DNA from: Caldisericales bacterium
Lineage (GTDB): Bacteria > Caldisericota > Caldisericia > JAAYUI01
Assembly: GCA_022707885.1 (NCBI GenBank)
Contig: JAKIZT010000002.1
Span: 120,426-184,425 of the forward strand
Direction: 5' to 3'
DNA length: 64,000 bases
Within the stretch, counting starts at the first letter, position 1, and each line of letters begins with the position of its first letter. This document shows positions 1-9,499 of this stretch, one piece after another. Position numbers and translations under genes: made by a program. The notes beneath the pieces were generated by a model. It ran no database searches. It had not been told where the DNA came from and saw nothing but the letters and a program-made list of their open reading frames with translations.

Positions 1-40
1 GAACCAATCCTTAATGCCTCTTTCTCGTCCATTATTTCAC

Positions 41-1570
41 CTATTTCGCAGAAACTGATGCAACAAAGTCAGAAAGTTGCTTCGGAACACCCTTGTCAGA
101 TGTAAAAATTGCCTGGTAAGACCTGTCTCCAACCAGAAAAACAAGCAGTTTGTCCTTGCTGGTTTTATCACCCAGAGATGTCATCACACACTCATGCTTC
201 CCGATTTTTATGTCTTCCTGTTTTCCTTTGAAATCCAGCGCCTTTGCAATCTCGCCAGCAACAGTTTTCAGGTTTTTGCCAGAAGAGTAGAGCATTCCAA
301 ACCTTATCGGTTCCGTCAGCTTGCCGTCATCCGGCCAGATGACCATCGAATTTCTCTCGGTCTTGTCGACAAAATATCCATCTGGGACAGCAAAATTGAT
401 TGATTCATCAAGGTTGTTTGTCGCGATATTGAGGTCATAGGTGCCGTTTTGCAGGAGTTTTATGACATCCTGGATCTTTTCATTGTCCTTGTAGGTGGTG
501 TAGTAGACGATAAACGGCTCCTTGAAGGATTGGAATATCAGCTTGTGGACTGCATTTTCGCCATAGTTGATGACCTGGTAGAACGTCGGGTTCTTCTCGC
601 TAGTGTTCTCGTTCATCACGATGCCCTTGAACACCCCCTCCATCTTGACCACTTCGTCATTCTTGTCTTTTGTCATCATCTGCGCGAGCTTCTTCTGGTC
701 CTGGAAAATGAGTGTCTCGGTTTTCTTTCCAGCGCTCTTGAAAACGTAGCGCCCCTTTTTCCAGTCGGTCTTGGCGTCATCCATCACCATATACGCAGGG
801 ACAGATACTTCACACGGTCTTATAATGTAGGCATGTGTGGCAACTTTTTTTATCTTGACGGTCTTTGCAATCTCAAAGAATCTGTCCGCAGGCAGATCAT
901 CTGATATTGCGCCAGTAATCATCACAAGAAAATTCGTCCATGTCCAGACCACAACCTGGTATTTCGTGCCAGTGGTGGTGTTTTTGCTTATGAAACGGCA
1001 ATATTGCTGACCAGACGGATTGATGGCCTCGAAATTCTCAAAATCGGTCGAGGAATCCCAAAGATCGACCATCCTGAGCTGGGTGGCAAGCGAAACACCA
1101 ACCGGTATCGTGGAGGCCGTTATTTTGAACTTGAACTTGCCCGTTTTTGCAAATTCCACTTTTGGGCCGTCATCCTTTGGCTCCCAGTCGCCAGGAACTG
1201 TGGCAACAAAAAGTTTTCCTTCAAACGGCTTGTCCTCCACTGGCTTCGGAATCGTCGAAAGAACAACAAAAACAACAATCATAGCAACCACACCAATAAC
1301 AATGATTGGAAGGACAATCTTCAAAAATGGGGATGGCTTTTTTGGCCCGGCTGGTGGCTGCTGGGGAAGCGGGGCCTGTGGCTGGTCGCCAGTTTTTTTC
1401 TCTGCCTGTCTGGACCTTTTATATTCATCCGGAATTTCGATTGGCTTGTCAAAATCCTTCGAGCGTCTGAAAAACAGCACCCTGTTGTTTGGCGCAAAGG
1501 CAAAAACCGGCCTGGCAAGAAGCGCCAGCACAAAAGCGGCAGACAAAATGGCAACACATGTTCCGAGCAT
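41..1570 (-). CDS. Hypothetical membrane protein with proline-rich linker and two membrane segments
   Basis: I do not recognise the family. The product is about 509 aa. A hydrophobic N-terminus (about residues 5-26, ending in an Ala-x-Ala-like stretch) could be a signal peptide or first membrane segment. A charged, Pro/Gln-rich stretch follows, then a strong membrane segment near residues 85-109, then about 400 residues that should lie outside the membrane. The large domain has repeated patterns of about 150 residues (aromatic and Val-rich, with FAVPDGYFV and FVATVPGDW type openings), so it may hold tandem copies of one fold. A GTG at 1573 is three bases upstream, but the GAGGACA ribosome site is better spaced for the ATG at 1570. 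No operon partner: the neighbour at 2249 is a separate unit. Confidence 0.6.
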   Translation of the reverse strand: MLGTCVAILSAAFVLALLARPVFAFAPNNRVLFFRRSKDFDKPIEIPDEYKRSRQAEKKTGDQPQAPLPQQPPAGPKKPSPFLKIVLPIIVIGVVAMIVVFVVLSTIPKPVEDKPFEGKLFVATVPGDWEPKDDGPKVEFAKTGKFKFKITASTIPVGVSLATQLRMVDLWDSSTDFENFEAINPSGQQYCRFISKNTTTGTKYQVVVWTWTNFLVMITGAISDDLPADRFFEIAKTVKIKKVATHAYIIRPCEVSVPAYMVMDDAKTDWKKGRYVFKSAGKKTETLIFQDQKKLAQMMTKDKNDEVVKMEGVFKGIVMNENTSEKNPTFYQVINYGENAVHKLIFQSFKEPFIVYYTTYKDNEKIQDVIKLLQNGTYDLNIATNNLDESINFAVPDGYFVDKTERNSMVIWPDDGKLTEPIRFGMLYSSGKNLKTVAGEIAKALDFKGKQEDIKIGKHECVMTSLGDKTSKDKLLVFLVGDRSYQAIFTSDKGVPKQLSDFVASVSAK

Positions 1571-1688
1571 CACTGTCCTCTTTTTCTATAACGAGTCTTG
1601 AAAAGATTTTAGGGCAAGGGGGCAGAATGTAAAGCCGAAAAAGGCTCGAGAATTAATACGACGACCACAAACCAAGAAATAGGTATGA

Positions 1689-2249
1689 TTAATTTTTCTT
1701 GAAATAACTTTCTGCTAGTGCCCATGCTCCATCATATTTCTCCATAAGATGAGGTTTGAGCACATTCATTTTTTTCTTAACAATCTCTTTTGAGTTTTCA
1801 CAAATATTCTTGTTCACCACAAAAACAATAGTTGCTGTTAACTCAAGGGTCTGATAATCCTTTTTAGCCAACTTTTCTACAATTTCTTTTAGTTCTTCTT
1901 CTTCAATGCCAAAAAGAGATTCATAGTCTGGCAACTTTTCTCTTGTTGAGTCTTCAAGTTCTGACGAATATGTCCAAGGGTACTCATTGCCAACTGGCTC
2001 ATTCTCAATTATAAAACTAGTTTCTTTTGCCAAATATGTCGCATCAATACCCACATTCTTATCAAAAGGTCCGTATGTATAATAATCAAATTCATAAGTG
2101 AAAGTTTTTTTATTTCTTGCTTTCGCATACTGTTGAACAAGAAAAACTATTTTTTGTAGCTTGATTCGGCCAGCAATTTGTTTCTCTGGTGCAATATCAA
2201 TAAGCCTCAAAAGCCTGACTTTGTTATTTATCAGTTTTTCGTTGTTCAT
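1689..2249 (-). CDS. YwgA-like protein paired with HD hydrolase
   Basis: A 186-aa soluble protein. The N-terminal stretch GRIKLQKIVFLVQ followed by YGPFD resembles the YwgA family and, more distantly, the SocA/DUF4065-type domains; this is a resemblance judged by eye. The start codon lies inside the end of the upstream HD gene (26-base overlap), so the two are very probably translated together. In Bacillus subtilis ywgA lies beside ywfO, which also encodes an HD-domain protein, so the pairing is a known association whose function I do not know. The gene is visibly more AT-rich than its neighbours, which with the isolated position suggests acquisition by transfer. No membrane segment or catalytic motif is evident. 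Confidence 0.6.
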   Translation of the reverse strand: MNNEKLINNKVRLLRLIDIAPEKQIAGRIKLQKIVFLVQQYAKARNKKTFTYEFDYYTYGPFDKNVGIDATYLAKETSFIIENEPVGNEYPWTYSSELEDSTREKLPDYESLFGIEEEELKEIVEKLAKKDYQTLELTATIVFVVNKNICENSKEIVKKKMNVLKPHLMEKYDGAWALAESYFKKN

Positions 2250-3741
2250 AGTTGGCTATTAGTCTACTGACATCTTGGTCTATAAACAAGTATTGCTTTT
2301 CCTCGTTGGCTATAGGCTGTTTTGCTATATCAGAAAGTTCGGCCAAATTTTGAATTTTTCCATCTTTTGAACGAATATAAATATAATTCTGCGCCTCCTG
2401 TATTAAATCCTGTATTAAAGCTTCCCGTTCTTTGTGTTCAGAACTGTTATCATGCATAAAATCTTTTAGGTGATAATAATTATCTTTATTAAAAATATAT
2501 TGTTCCCTATTTTGAGATTTATGCTCAAAAATAAAACTATCGAAATCACGGTTCGCATACACATCGTTACGAGTTTTTATTAAATCAAAACTTCTTTTCT
2601 TTTCACAGTATTCTGAATCAGAATCTTTATTTTTCTCCGATGATATTTTACTCATAAGTTTAGGTATTTTTCTGCATAAAAAACGCTTGCATAAATATCC
2701 AGAAATATTATTTTCGTCATTCGCCTGGTCATTGATTTTAGCAATAACTGTAAAATCGTCCTCTCGCAAGAAAGCTTTTAGATCAAACTCACTTTTACAA
2801 TCTTCAATTCTTCTAATATCTTCTGTGGTCCCTTGACTGGTCATATTATTCTCAAACTCTCTTATTTTTTCCATTACTCTAATGAGGAAAATTTCAGAAG
2901 ACAGGCAAGCCTTATGATTAATTGTTTGTTTGTAATGTATCCATCGAGACATCAAAAAATGCTCTATTGCTGATATTGCATTTTCTAAAAATACGATTTT
3001 ATGGGCATTATTTAATACAGGTATTTTATCTAATGTTATACATTTTAATATGTAATCGGAATCGATTCTTATTGGAGTCCCACAAAAATAATTATCCCTA
3101 AGGATATAATCAATTCTGTCACAATCCAACTGGCTTGAAATAAGGTCCTTAAAAATAGCTATTTGATTAGTGGAATCATCATAAACTTCTGGTACATATT
3201 GTTTCTCCTTCAAAAGAGATGCCATATCGTCAATGGCAGATGATGGTAATTGTCCTTTTTTCATCGCATCATCAAGTACTTGATGAGTTTCACTATTTGT
3301 ATCCCTAATGATAGCTATTGAATTATCCTCATGATTTTGTTTGTAATAATCTTCAAGTGTGTGACTAAAAGGAGTATGACCTATATCATGTAGCAAACCA
3401 GCGCAAGTCAAAGCTAATACGACTTGATCCTGATTATATGTTTCTAGTAAGCCTTCATCTTGAAGGGATTCAAAAATATTCTTACCATTTTCATCCTTTT
3501 GGTTTAATAGATAAGTAGCCGCTTTTTCTACAAGGTAAGCTACACCAATACTATGAGAAAATCTTGTATGGACAGCACAGGGATAGACAAATTCGACTGT
3601 ACCTAATTGCCTTATTCTTCTTAAGCGCTGGAATTCCCTGGTTTCTATAAGCTGATGAATCAAACCATTTTTAGGAAACTCTATTATCCCATGTATTGGA
3701 TCATTTATTCTGAATTTTTTCCCATTTTCGTTCAATCCCAT
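2224..3741 (-). CDS. HD-superfamily phosphohydrolase (SAMHD1/dGTPase-like, COG1078 type)
   Basis: A 505-aa HD-domain metal-dependent phosphohydrolase, predicted to act on (deoxy)nucleotides. Visible motifs: an N-terminal NDPIHGII box, FQRLRRIRQLG, HTRFSHSIG, then the metal-binding pair in GLLHDIGHTPFSHT near residue 118, and a later DCDRIDYILRD box. This order matches the COG1078 branch that also contains SAMHD1. The long charged C-terminal half is not recognised. It overlaps the start of the downstream YwgA-like gene. No Shine-Dalgarno precedes the ATG; instead TTTACA (3773-3778 complement), 17 bases and TATTTT end eight bases before it, suggesting a leaderless or nearly leaderless mRNA. The gene is AT-rich compared with its flanks. 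Substrate unknown; dNTP hydrolysis is inferred from the family only. Confidence 0.8.
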   Translation of the reverse strand: MGLNENGKKFRINDPIHGIIEFPKNGLIHQLIETREFQRLRRIRQLGTVEFVYPCAVHTRFSHSIGVAYLVEKAATYLLNQKDENGKNIFESLQDEGLLETYNQDQVVLALTCAGLLHDIGHTPFSHTLEDYYKQNHEDNSIAIIRDTNSETHQVLDDAMKKGQLPSSAIDDMASLLKEKQYVPEVYDDSTNQIAIFKDLISSQLDCDRIDYILRDNYFCGTPIRIDSDYILKCITLDKIPVLNNAHKIVFLENAISAIEHFLMSRWIHYKQTINHKACLSSEIFLIRVMEKIREFENNMTSQGTTEDIRRIEDCKSEFDLKAFLREDDFTVIAKINDQANDENNISGYLCKRFLCRKIPKLMSKISSEKNKDSDSEYCEKKRSFDLIKTRNDVYANRDFDSFIFEHKSQNREQYIFNKDNYYHLKDFMHDNSSEHKEREALIQDLIQEAQNYIYIRSKDGKIQNLAELSDIAKQPIANEEKQYLFIDQDVSRLIANYEQRKTDK

Positions 3742-3846
3742 GCCAAGATAAAATAACTAAATAATAGGGATTTGTAAATATGTAATGGAAGTGCATACAG
3801 CCTCTGGGGTTGCCAAAAATAAAGCCGGTATTATCATCTTGGCATG
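3739..3846. repeat. 11-bp inverted repeat placing both divergent start codons in identical context
   Basis: CATGCCAAGAT at 3739-3749 is the exact reverse complement of ATCTTGGCATG at 3836-3846. The last three bases of each outward-reading copy are the ATG of the divergent HD gene and of the methyltransferase gene. Both genes therefore begin with the same eight bases, ATCTTGGC, before ATG. The sequence between the arms carries a plausible minus-strand promoter (TTTACA, 17 bases, TATTTT) and a TATTAT on the plus strand nine bases before the start. Confidence 0.7.
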
Positions 3847-4491
3847 ACAGGAAATCTATTTCTGGACATTCTGGCGTGGGTCGGGATTATTTTCGGGTGC
3901 TTCCTCTTCTTTTTTCTCGTTATCCTCAAGATAGTCAGGCACTATGTCCATTTTCCAGCACCGGCTTTTGTCACGGTCTTCATAGCTTCAAGGCTCAGGA
4001 ACATCTCCCAGCCACCAGATCTTGTGGCCTCGTGGCTTGGGCTCGAAAAGGGCATGAAGGCGCTGGAAATCGGCCCCGGATATGGGACTTTCACCGTTCC
4101 GGCATCAAAGATTGTTGGTGAAAGCGGTAAAATCCATGCGCTGGACATCCAGCCAAAGGTGATCAAAAATCTGACCGCAAAGATCGAAAAACTCGGAATT
4201 AAAAACATCTTTCCGATTGTTGGCGATGCCTATAAACTCCCATTTGGCGACAAAATTTTTGACATTGTGTTCATGGTTGCTGTGCTGGAGGAAATCCCGG
4301 ACAGGCAAAGGGCACTTGCCGAGTGCAAAAGAGTGTTGAAAGATGGCGGTCTGCTCTGCGTTGGCGAGCTCTTCCCCGACCCTGATTACCCACTGATGAA
4401 AACAGTCATAAAAGAATGCGGGAAGGCCGGCTTTGTTTTTGAGAAGAAATTTGGCTCATGGTGGCACTATCTGGTGAGGTTCAAAAAATAA
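3844..4491 (+). CDS. Membrane-tethered class I SAM-dependent methyltransferase
   Basis: A 215-aa protein. Residues about 6-28 form a hydrophobic membrane segment, followed by a Methyltransf_11-type domain. The SAM-binding motif I is ALEIGPGYGTF, with an acidic residue at the end of the next strand (HALDIQP), the GDAYKLPF motif and FMVAVLEEIPD at motif IV. Methylated substrate unknown; an envelope lipid or small molecule is an inference from the membrane anchor. No Shine-Dalgarno is visible before the ATG, which is preceded by TATTAT at 3829-3834. A lipoprotein gene follows 78 bases later with its own ribosome site. Confidence 0.75.
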   Translation: MTGNLFLDILAWVGIIFGCFLFFFLVILKIVRHYVHFPAPAFVTVFIASRLRNISQPPDLVASWLGLEKGMKALEIGPGYGTFTVPASKIVGESGKIHALDIQPKVIKNLTAKIEKLGIKNIFPIVGDAYKLPFGDKIFDIVFMVAVLEEIPDRQRALAECKRVLKDGGLLCVGELFPDPDYPLMKTVIKECGKAGFVFEKKFGSWWHYLVRFKK

Positions 4492-4569
4492 TACTCTGAC
4501 GCTCCAGGGAACAACTCTGTCACCCTCCCGTGTACTGTAGGTGTAAGGGAAAGCCGAGAGGGGGATTTT

Positions 4570-5829
4570 ATGCAAAAGAAGCTTGTGGTTCTGGGCGTGG
4601 TGACACTAGTGGCCATACTTTGTGCTTCATGTGGCAGCGGGTGGATCAACAACGGGACCTATCTTGAGAAATCCACGGAAGAGCTCCAGCCAGCAAAAAC
4701 CGGCTGGATTGCAACACCAAAAGAAGACCTGAACAACAAACTGGAAAAGGGCCAGCCAATGGACAAGGATTTTGTGCCGTGGGAGGCAGAAGAATTTGAC
4801 GGCTCGGGCCAGCTAGGCAAAAAGTGGAACATCAAACTAAAAGACAAAACAATTCCTAGCTTCTTCTTGGACCTGAAGGCGCTTAAACAAGGCTGGATGG
4901 TTTCCACTCCCATAGATGCTTTTGATGGTTACAAACCCTTTCTTGGAATGATCGATCCTGAAACCGGAAAAATCAAAAAGATTAAGGATAAGTATTATAA
5001 AATGGGGCCAACTAATGGAGAGTATGTCATTGTGAATGGTCCCCTGGGCTCTCTTTCGGCAGATTCATGCTGGAAAATATATGGTAGCAAGGTATTATGG
5101 TCAAGTTCATCAACTTCAATTATACCAGAATATTATTTTGTGTCTGGAAAGCTTATCAAAACAGGCATTCTTGCTGAATCAATAAATAAAGAAAATGATA
5201 TTCGTAGCATAAATAGTATTGATCCCTGGACTGGTGAAGTTCTTTGGGAGATTATAAATCCGCTTTACGATCTGCACTATGCCAAAACAAGCGACAAGTA
5301 CGCTTTTACAAAATTAAATGACAGCAAAAATAAAATGTCCTATTTAGTCAGGATTGACCCGGAAACAGGAAAGGTGGATGAGGTAAAATTGCCATATTAC
5401 CAAATACACGGAATTGAGCCGATCGGGAAAAATATTTGGATTTCATCGTCAGAAGGACACCTGGCCATGATTGATGAAGAGAGCATGAAAACAGCCACAA
5501 GTGTAAAAATAGGTATGAGTGGCACTCTTTACTCAATTGGCGGTTACATTTTGGTGAGTAGCAATATAACCAAAGAATCGGTTCTTTATGACCCTGAATC
5601 CGGAAAAAGCATGACCATAAATGCTCAAAGCGCCAATGTTATAAACGGCACATTGGTTCTGGAAGAAAAAGACAAAATAAGAGGTGCGGACCCAAAAACG
5701 CTGGCAACCACATGGTGGATAGACAAAAAGGATTTGGGGACTGAAACATCAGTTGTCTGGCTCGACTGGCGCGGTGTTGTTGTACAATCAAAAGGAAGTA
5801 TGGCCTGTTTTACAATGCCAGGCAAATAA
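4570..5829 (+). CDS. PQQ-like beta-propeller lipoprotein
   Basis: A 419-aa predicted lipoprotein. The N-terminus is a basic-hydrophobic signal with a lipobox ending LCASC, so Cys21 would be lipidated. The rest shows loosely repeated blades with D-P-x-T/S-G-K/E motifs (IDPETGKI, IDPWTGEV, IDPETGKV, YDPESGKS), typical of PQQ-like propellers of the BamB/quinoprotein type, without evidence for an enzymatic cofactor site. GAGGGGG provides a good ribosome site. It is followed at once by a strong hairpin. The central third (about 4980-5450) looks more AT-rich than the ends. Its role is probably surface or periplasmic binding; nothing nearby defines it. Confidence 0.65.
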   Translation: MQKKLVVLGVVTLVAILCASCGSGWINNGTYLEKSTEELQPAKTGWIATPKEDLNNKLEKGQPMDKDFVPWEAEEFDGSGQLGKKWNIKLKDKTIPSFFLDLKALKQGWMVSTPIDAFDGYKPFLGMIDPETGKIKKIKDKYYKMGPTNGEYVIVNGPLGSLSADSCWKIYGSKVLWSSSSTSIIPEYYFVSGKLIKTGILAESINKENDIRSINSIDPWTGEVLWEIINPLYDLHYAKTSDKYAFTKLNDSKNKMSYLVRIDPETGKVDEVKLPYYQIHGIEPIGKNIWISSSEGHLAMIDEESMKTATSVKIGMSGTLYSIGGYILVSSNITKESVLYDPESGKSMTINAQSANVINGTLVLEEKDKIRGADPKTLATTWWIDKKDLGTETSVVWLDWRGVVVQSKGSMACFTMPGK

Positions 5830-5831
5830 AT

Positions 5832-5857
5832 AAGGCCTGCCTTCCGGCAGGCCTTTG
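5832..5857 (+). terminator. Hairpin between convergent genes
   Basis: AAGGCCTGCC and GGCAGGCCTT form a perfect 10-bp stem with a TTCC loop directly after the stop codon of the propeller lipoprotein. The T-run is short, so termination is likely but may be moderate. It would also face the minus-strand gene ending at 5877. Confidence 0.75.
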
Positions 5858-5876
5858 AATACATCTTTTCAGTCAA

Positions 5877-6191
5877 TCAGGCAATTTCGTTGTAATAATT
5901 CTGAAGAACCGCAATACCTATTGGACCAAGAAGGAGAAGAAGAATAAAAGCTATAACGTCAGTACATTTTCCACTTGTGACCTTCTCTACACCCTGAGAA
6001 TACTTCCACATCCACCAGATATTTACAAATGGGATGATGATAAGCCAAGTGGTTGGGATGTCTGCACCCTTGTCAACCATTTCATGTTTTGTCTTCCAGA
6101 GCCACCAGATGCAATAAATGCCAAATGTAATTATTGAAAAAACAAATACAAGAATTGGATTGCGCTTTTCCATTTTTAACACTACTTTCAT
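5877..6191 (-). CDS. DUF4234-type small membrane protein
   Basis: A 104-aa (or 98-aa) integral membrane protein. The opening KRNPILVFVFSIITFGIYC followed by WWLWKTKHEM and a second segment with FVNIWWMWKYSQGVE is characteristic of the DUF4234 family. A third hydrophobic segment, FILLLLLGPIGIAVLQNYYNE, ends the protein. The alternative ATG at 6173 would start right at MEKRNP, which matches where this family normally begins; neither start has a clear ribosome site. Function unknown. Confidence 0.7.
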   Translation of the reverse strand: MKVVLKMEKRNPILVFVFSIITFGIYCIWWLWKTKHEMVDKGADIPTTWLIIIPFVNIWWMWKYSQGVEKVTSGKCTDVIAFILLLLLGPIGIAVLQNYYNEIA

Positions 6192-6264
6192 TCAAGATAT
6201 TACCATATACAGGCGCTGTTTTTGTCAAACACAGCCCCTCTAAACCATCGATTGGAAAGAGCCA

Positions 6265-6813
6265 TCAGAGTTTGTACTTGATGTTTTCCAGTATAGTCCT
6301 TACATCCGGATCACCTGCATGGTCTCTGCCCTGGACTGTTATCGTTATCATCGTGTTGTTTATTTTTGCGGCATACTGGGTTTGCGGCAGTCCATATACA
6401 TAGCTGGTTGTCTGATACTGGGTGCCACCGTGGGTCTCCGGTTTCATTGGGGTGGGATTATACTGGGGGAAATTGTTAATAAAAGCACCCAGATACTGTT
6501 CTGGTGTTTGCGAGTTGTCAAACTGGAACTTGAGCATCACATAAAATTCCTTGCCTTTTCTTTTCATATTGAAAAATCCTGCACCCATATCCGGTTTTAT
6601 GCCTGCCATGTCATCTGTATAGCTCCACCCTTCAGGGATGAAAATTTCGATTTTTTCTCCGGTATATAAAAAACCATCTGCGGCTGAATGATTGTTGTTC
6701 TCCTGTCCTGCTGATTTATCGGTATTTACAGGTTCACTTGATGGATTTCCACCACAAGATGCCATCAGGATACCAGAAAAAACAATAAGGAGTAGCGCGA
6801 GATATTTCTTCAT
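6265..6813 (-). CDS. Lipoprotein of unknown function
   Basis: A 182-aa predicted lipoprotein: KKY followed by a hydrophobic run and a lipobox ending MASC, so Cys20 is the lipidated residue, then GGNPSSEP and a Ser/Asn-rich spacer. The folded part has IFIPEGWSY and similar strands that recall PsbP-like or MOG1-type small beta domains, but I cannot assign it. AGGAGG lies at the right distance before the ATG. Downstream, it runs toward the DUF4234 gene on the same strand with a 73-base gap and no clear hairpin, so the two may be co-transcribed. Confidence 0.6.
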   Translation of the reverse strand: MKKYLALLLIVFSGILMASCGGNPSSEPVNTDKSAGQENNNHSAADGFLYTGEKIEIFIPEGWSYTDDMAGIKPDMGAGFFNMKRKGKEFYVMLKFQFDNSQTPEQYLGAFINNFPQYNPTPMKPETHGGTQYQTTSYVYGLPQTQYAAKINNTMITITVQGRDHAGDPDVRTILENIKYKL

Positions 6814-7028
6814 GTTAAAAACCTCCTATTTTTTGGAATGAAACAATTTTATCTGTTTCAATGAAAGTCATAAGGTGTATTTTTTAATAAATATTAATTA
6901 ATTTTATTATTTCCCAATCCAGTCCGGAAAATAAATCAGTTGGTTTCTCCAATGTATCAATGGCAAAAAATTATTTTGACAAAAATATTTTTGATCAAAG
7001 CTTTGATTGTTTTTTGTTTTGTCTGAAA

Positions 7029-7060
7029 ATAAAAAACCGCCCTATCGGGCGGAATTTTTA
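7029..7060 (-). terminator. Intrinsic terminator of the 16S rRNA unit
   Basis: On the minus strand CCGCCC, a GATA loop and GGGCGG are followed by TTTTTTATTTT. It lies about 100 bases beyond the 16S 3' end and before any other rRNA gene could begin, so it closes a transcription unit that contains only 16S. Confidence 0.85.
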
Positions 7061-7072
7061 TCGCGACAGAAA

Positions 7073-7088
7073 GAAAACTAGATAGTGA
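7073..7088 (-). other. 3' arm of the pre-16S processing stem
   Basis: The plus-strand bases GAAAACTAGATAGTGA are the exact reverse complement of 8782-8797 on the other side of the 16S gene. In the transcript the two 16-base arms would pair and loop out the whole 16S, which is the layout of an RNase III precursor-processing stem. Confidence 0.8.
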
Positions 7089-7162
7089 CAGAATCAACGC
7101 GACCATTACAGTCGCGAAGTTGTAATCTTTTATGGATAGCCCCGAAGGGCCATCAGCTCCTT

Positions 7163-8717
<1,555 letters not shown>

Positions 8718-8781
8718 ACTTATGTGCTGACATCGAAGATGTCTTTAACACACCAATTATTTTTCGAATTGAAGGGTTCCA

Positions 8782-8797
8782 TCACTATCTAGTTTTC
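8782..8797 (-). other. 5' arm of the pre-16S processing stem
   Basis: TCACTATCTAGTTTTC on the plus strand is the exact complement of the arm at 7073-7088. It lies about 65 bases upstream of the mature 16S 5' end. Between the arm and the gene the leader also has a small hairpin (GACATC-TTC-GATGTC, near 8729-8743). Confidence 0.8.
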
Positions 8798-8852
8798 AAA
8801 CTGCCGCTCGCAAAAGGCCTCGGGGTTCCCCCCTTCGCCGCTTGCTCGTATC

Positions 8853-8881
8853 AGGTTAGCAGATTCAGGTCACTCTGTCAA
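8853..8881 (-). promoter_or_regulatory. Proximal (P2) promoter of 16S rRNA
   Basis: On the minus strand TTGACA (8881-8876), 17 bases, then TAACCT (8858-8853). The -35 is perfect and the -10 weak. Together with the upstream copy it gives the tandem arrangement common at rRNA genes. Confidence 0.55.
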
Positions 8882-8909
8882 GAGGCACTTCATCGCCAAC
8901 GAGTTTGTA

Positions 8910-8937
8910 AGTCTACTGAAAACGGGAAGGATGTCAA
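8910..8937 (-). promoter_or_regulatory. Distal (P1) promoter of 16S rRNA
   Basis: On the minus strand TTGACA (8937-8932), 16 bases, then TAGACT (8915-8910). The -35 is perfect and four of six -10 bases match. No coding sequence lies between it and the 16S leader. Confidence 0.6.
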
Positions 8938-9055
8938 CAAGGTATATTAAAGGGCCATAAATTGGCAAATAATATTGCGCCAGACTTATATTTCTTATAT
9001 ACAATCCTCCATCCATTGGTTAAGGGGGAAAAGGACATGTATTTCATCAAAACAT

Positions 9056-9082
9056 AAAAACACCGCTCAAATCAGTGTTTTT
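9056..9082. terminator. Terminator-like hairpin between 16S and feo promoters
   Basis: AAAAACAC and GTGTTTTT pair across an 11-base loop, with A-runs and T-runs on both sides. It stands between the divergent 16S and feo promoters and may insulate them. The remaining part of 8940-9055 shows nothing else. Confidence 0.4.
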
Positions 9083-9090
9083 ATCTTTGG

Positions 9091-9141
9091 TTGTACTTAA
9101 CTGTGGAAATGTTATATTGTTATTGCAAAATATTCGCAATA
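9091..9141 (+). promoter_or_regulatory. feo promoter with overlapping palindromic operator candidate
   Basis: TTGTAC (9091-9096), 16 bases, TATATT (9113-9118). Directly downstream, over the expected transcription start, lies the 21-bp partial palindrome 9121-9141, with arms TATTGC and GCAATA and further symmetric A/T positions inside. Its place and the metal-transport genes behind it suggest a metal-responsive repressor site; it does not match the textbook Fur box. Confidence 0.5.
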
Positions 9142-9160
9142 TATGAAAGAGGTAGATCAA

Positions 9161-9421
9161 ATGGAATCTGGAACAAACTCACCAAGGCCACTGACAACCT
9201 TCAGGCCAGGTGATGAAATAGAGATATCAAGCATCCCGGGGTGCAGCATGCGCAAGAGGCTCGCAGATCTTGGCATTACAGCAGGTGCTTGCATCAAGGT
9301 CCTAAGATCTGACTTCTCTGGTCCCGTACTTATATTGGTAAAATGTGTCAGATTGGCCATAGGAAGGGGCATGGCCTCGAAGATCATCTGTCAGAAAACA
9401 TCAGGATGCCAACTCTCATGA
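9161..9421 (+). CDS. feoA: FeoA-family ferrous iron transport accessory protein
   Basis: An 86-aa SH3-like FeoA protein. Residues PLTTFRPGDEIEISSI, then MRKRLADLGITAGACIKVLR and LAIGRGMASKI are the standard FeoA pattern. FeoA is thought to interact with FeoB in ferrous iron uptake at the inner membrane. An upstream in-frame ATG at 9143 exists, but AAAGAGG at 9146-9152 is ideally spaced for the ATG at 9161, so I choose the latter. First gene of a metal operon with a P1B ATPase and feoB; the promoter overlaps a palindrome that may be a metal-dependent operator. Confidence 0.88.
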   Translation: MESGTNSPRPLTTFRPGDEIEISSIPGCSMRKRLADLGITAGACIKVLRSDFSGPVLILVKCVRLAIGRGMASKIICQKTSGCQLS

Positions 9422-9499
9422 AGTTTAAACTGGTATTCAGGTTTATTTGCCACTTGTTTGCCACCTTAACTGCCCATCTTACGCTAGTCCCTTGCTCGA

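Noticed and set aside
1004..1601. Two long plus-strand ORFs (about 195 and 193 codons) opposite the hypothetical membrane gene
   Set aside because: They lie antisense to the long minus-strand gene with a good ribosome site, overlap each other in different frames, and have shadow-like composition (runs of Asn/Thr and Trp/Gly from the linker region).
7090..7162. Possible tRNA in the 16S trailer
   Set aside because: Only small hairpins (CGCGAC/GTCGCG) are present; no cloverleaf, T-loop GTTC or CCA end could be built.
8745..8756. boxA-like TGTCTTTAACA near the 16S leader
   Set aside because: It is on the plus strand, opposite to the rRNA transcript, so it cannot serve as an antitermination boxA.
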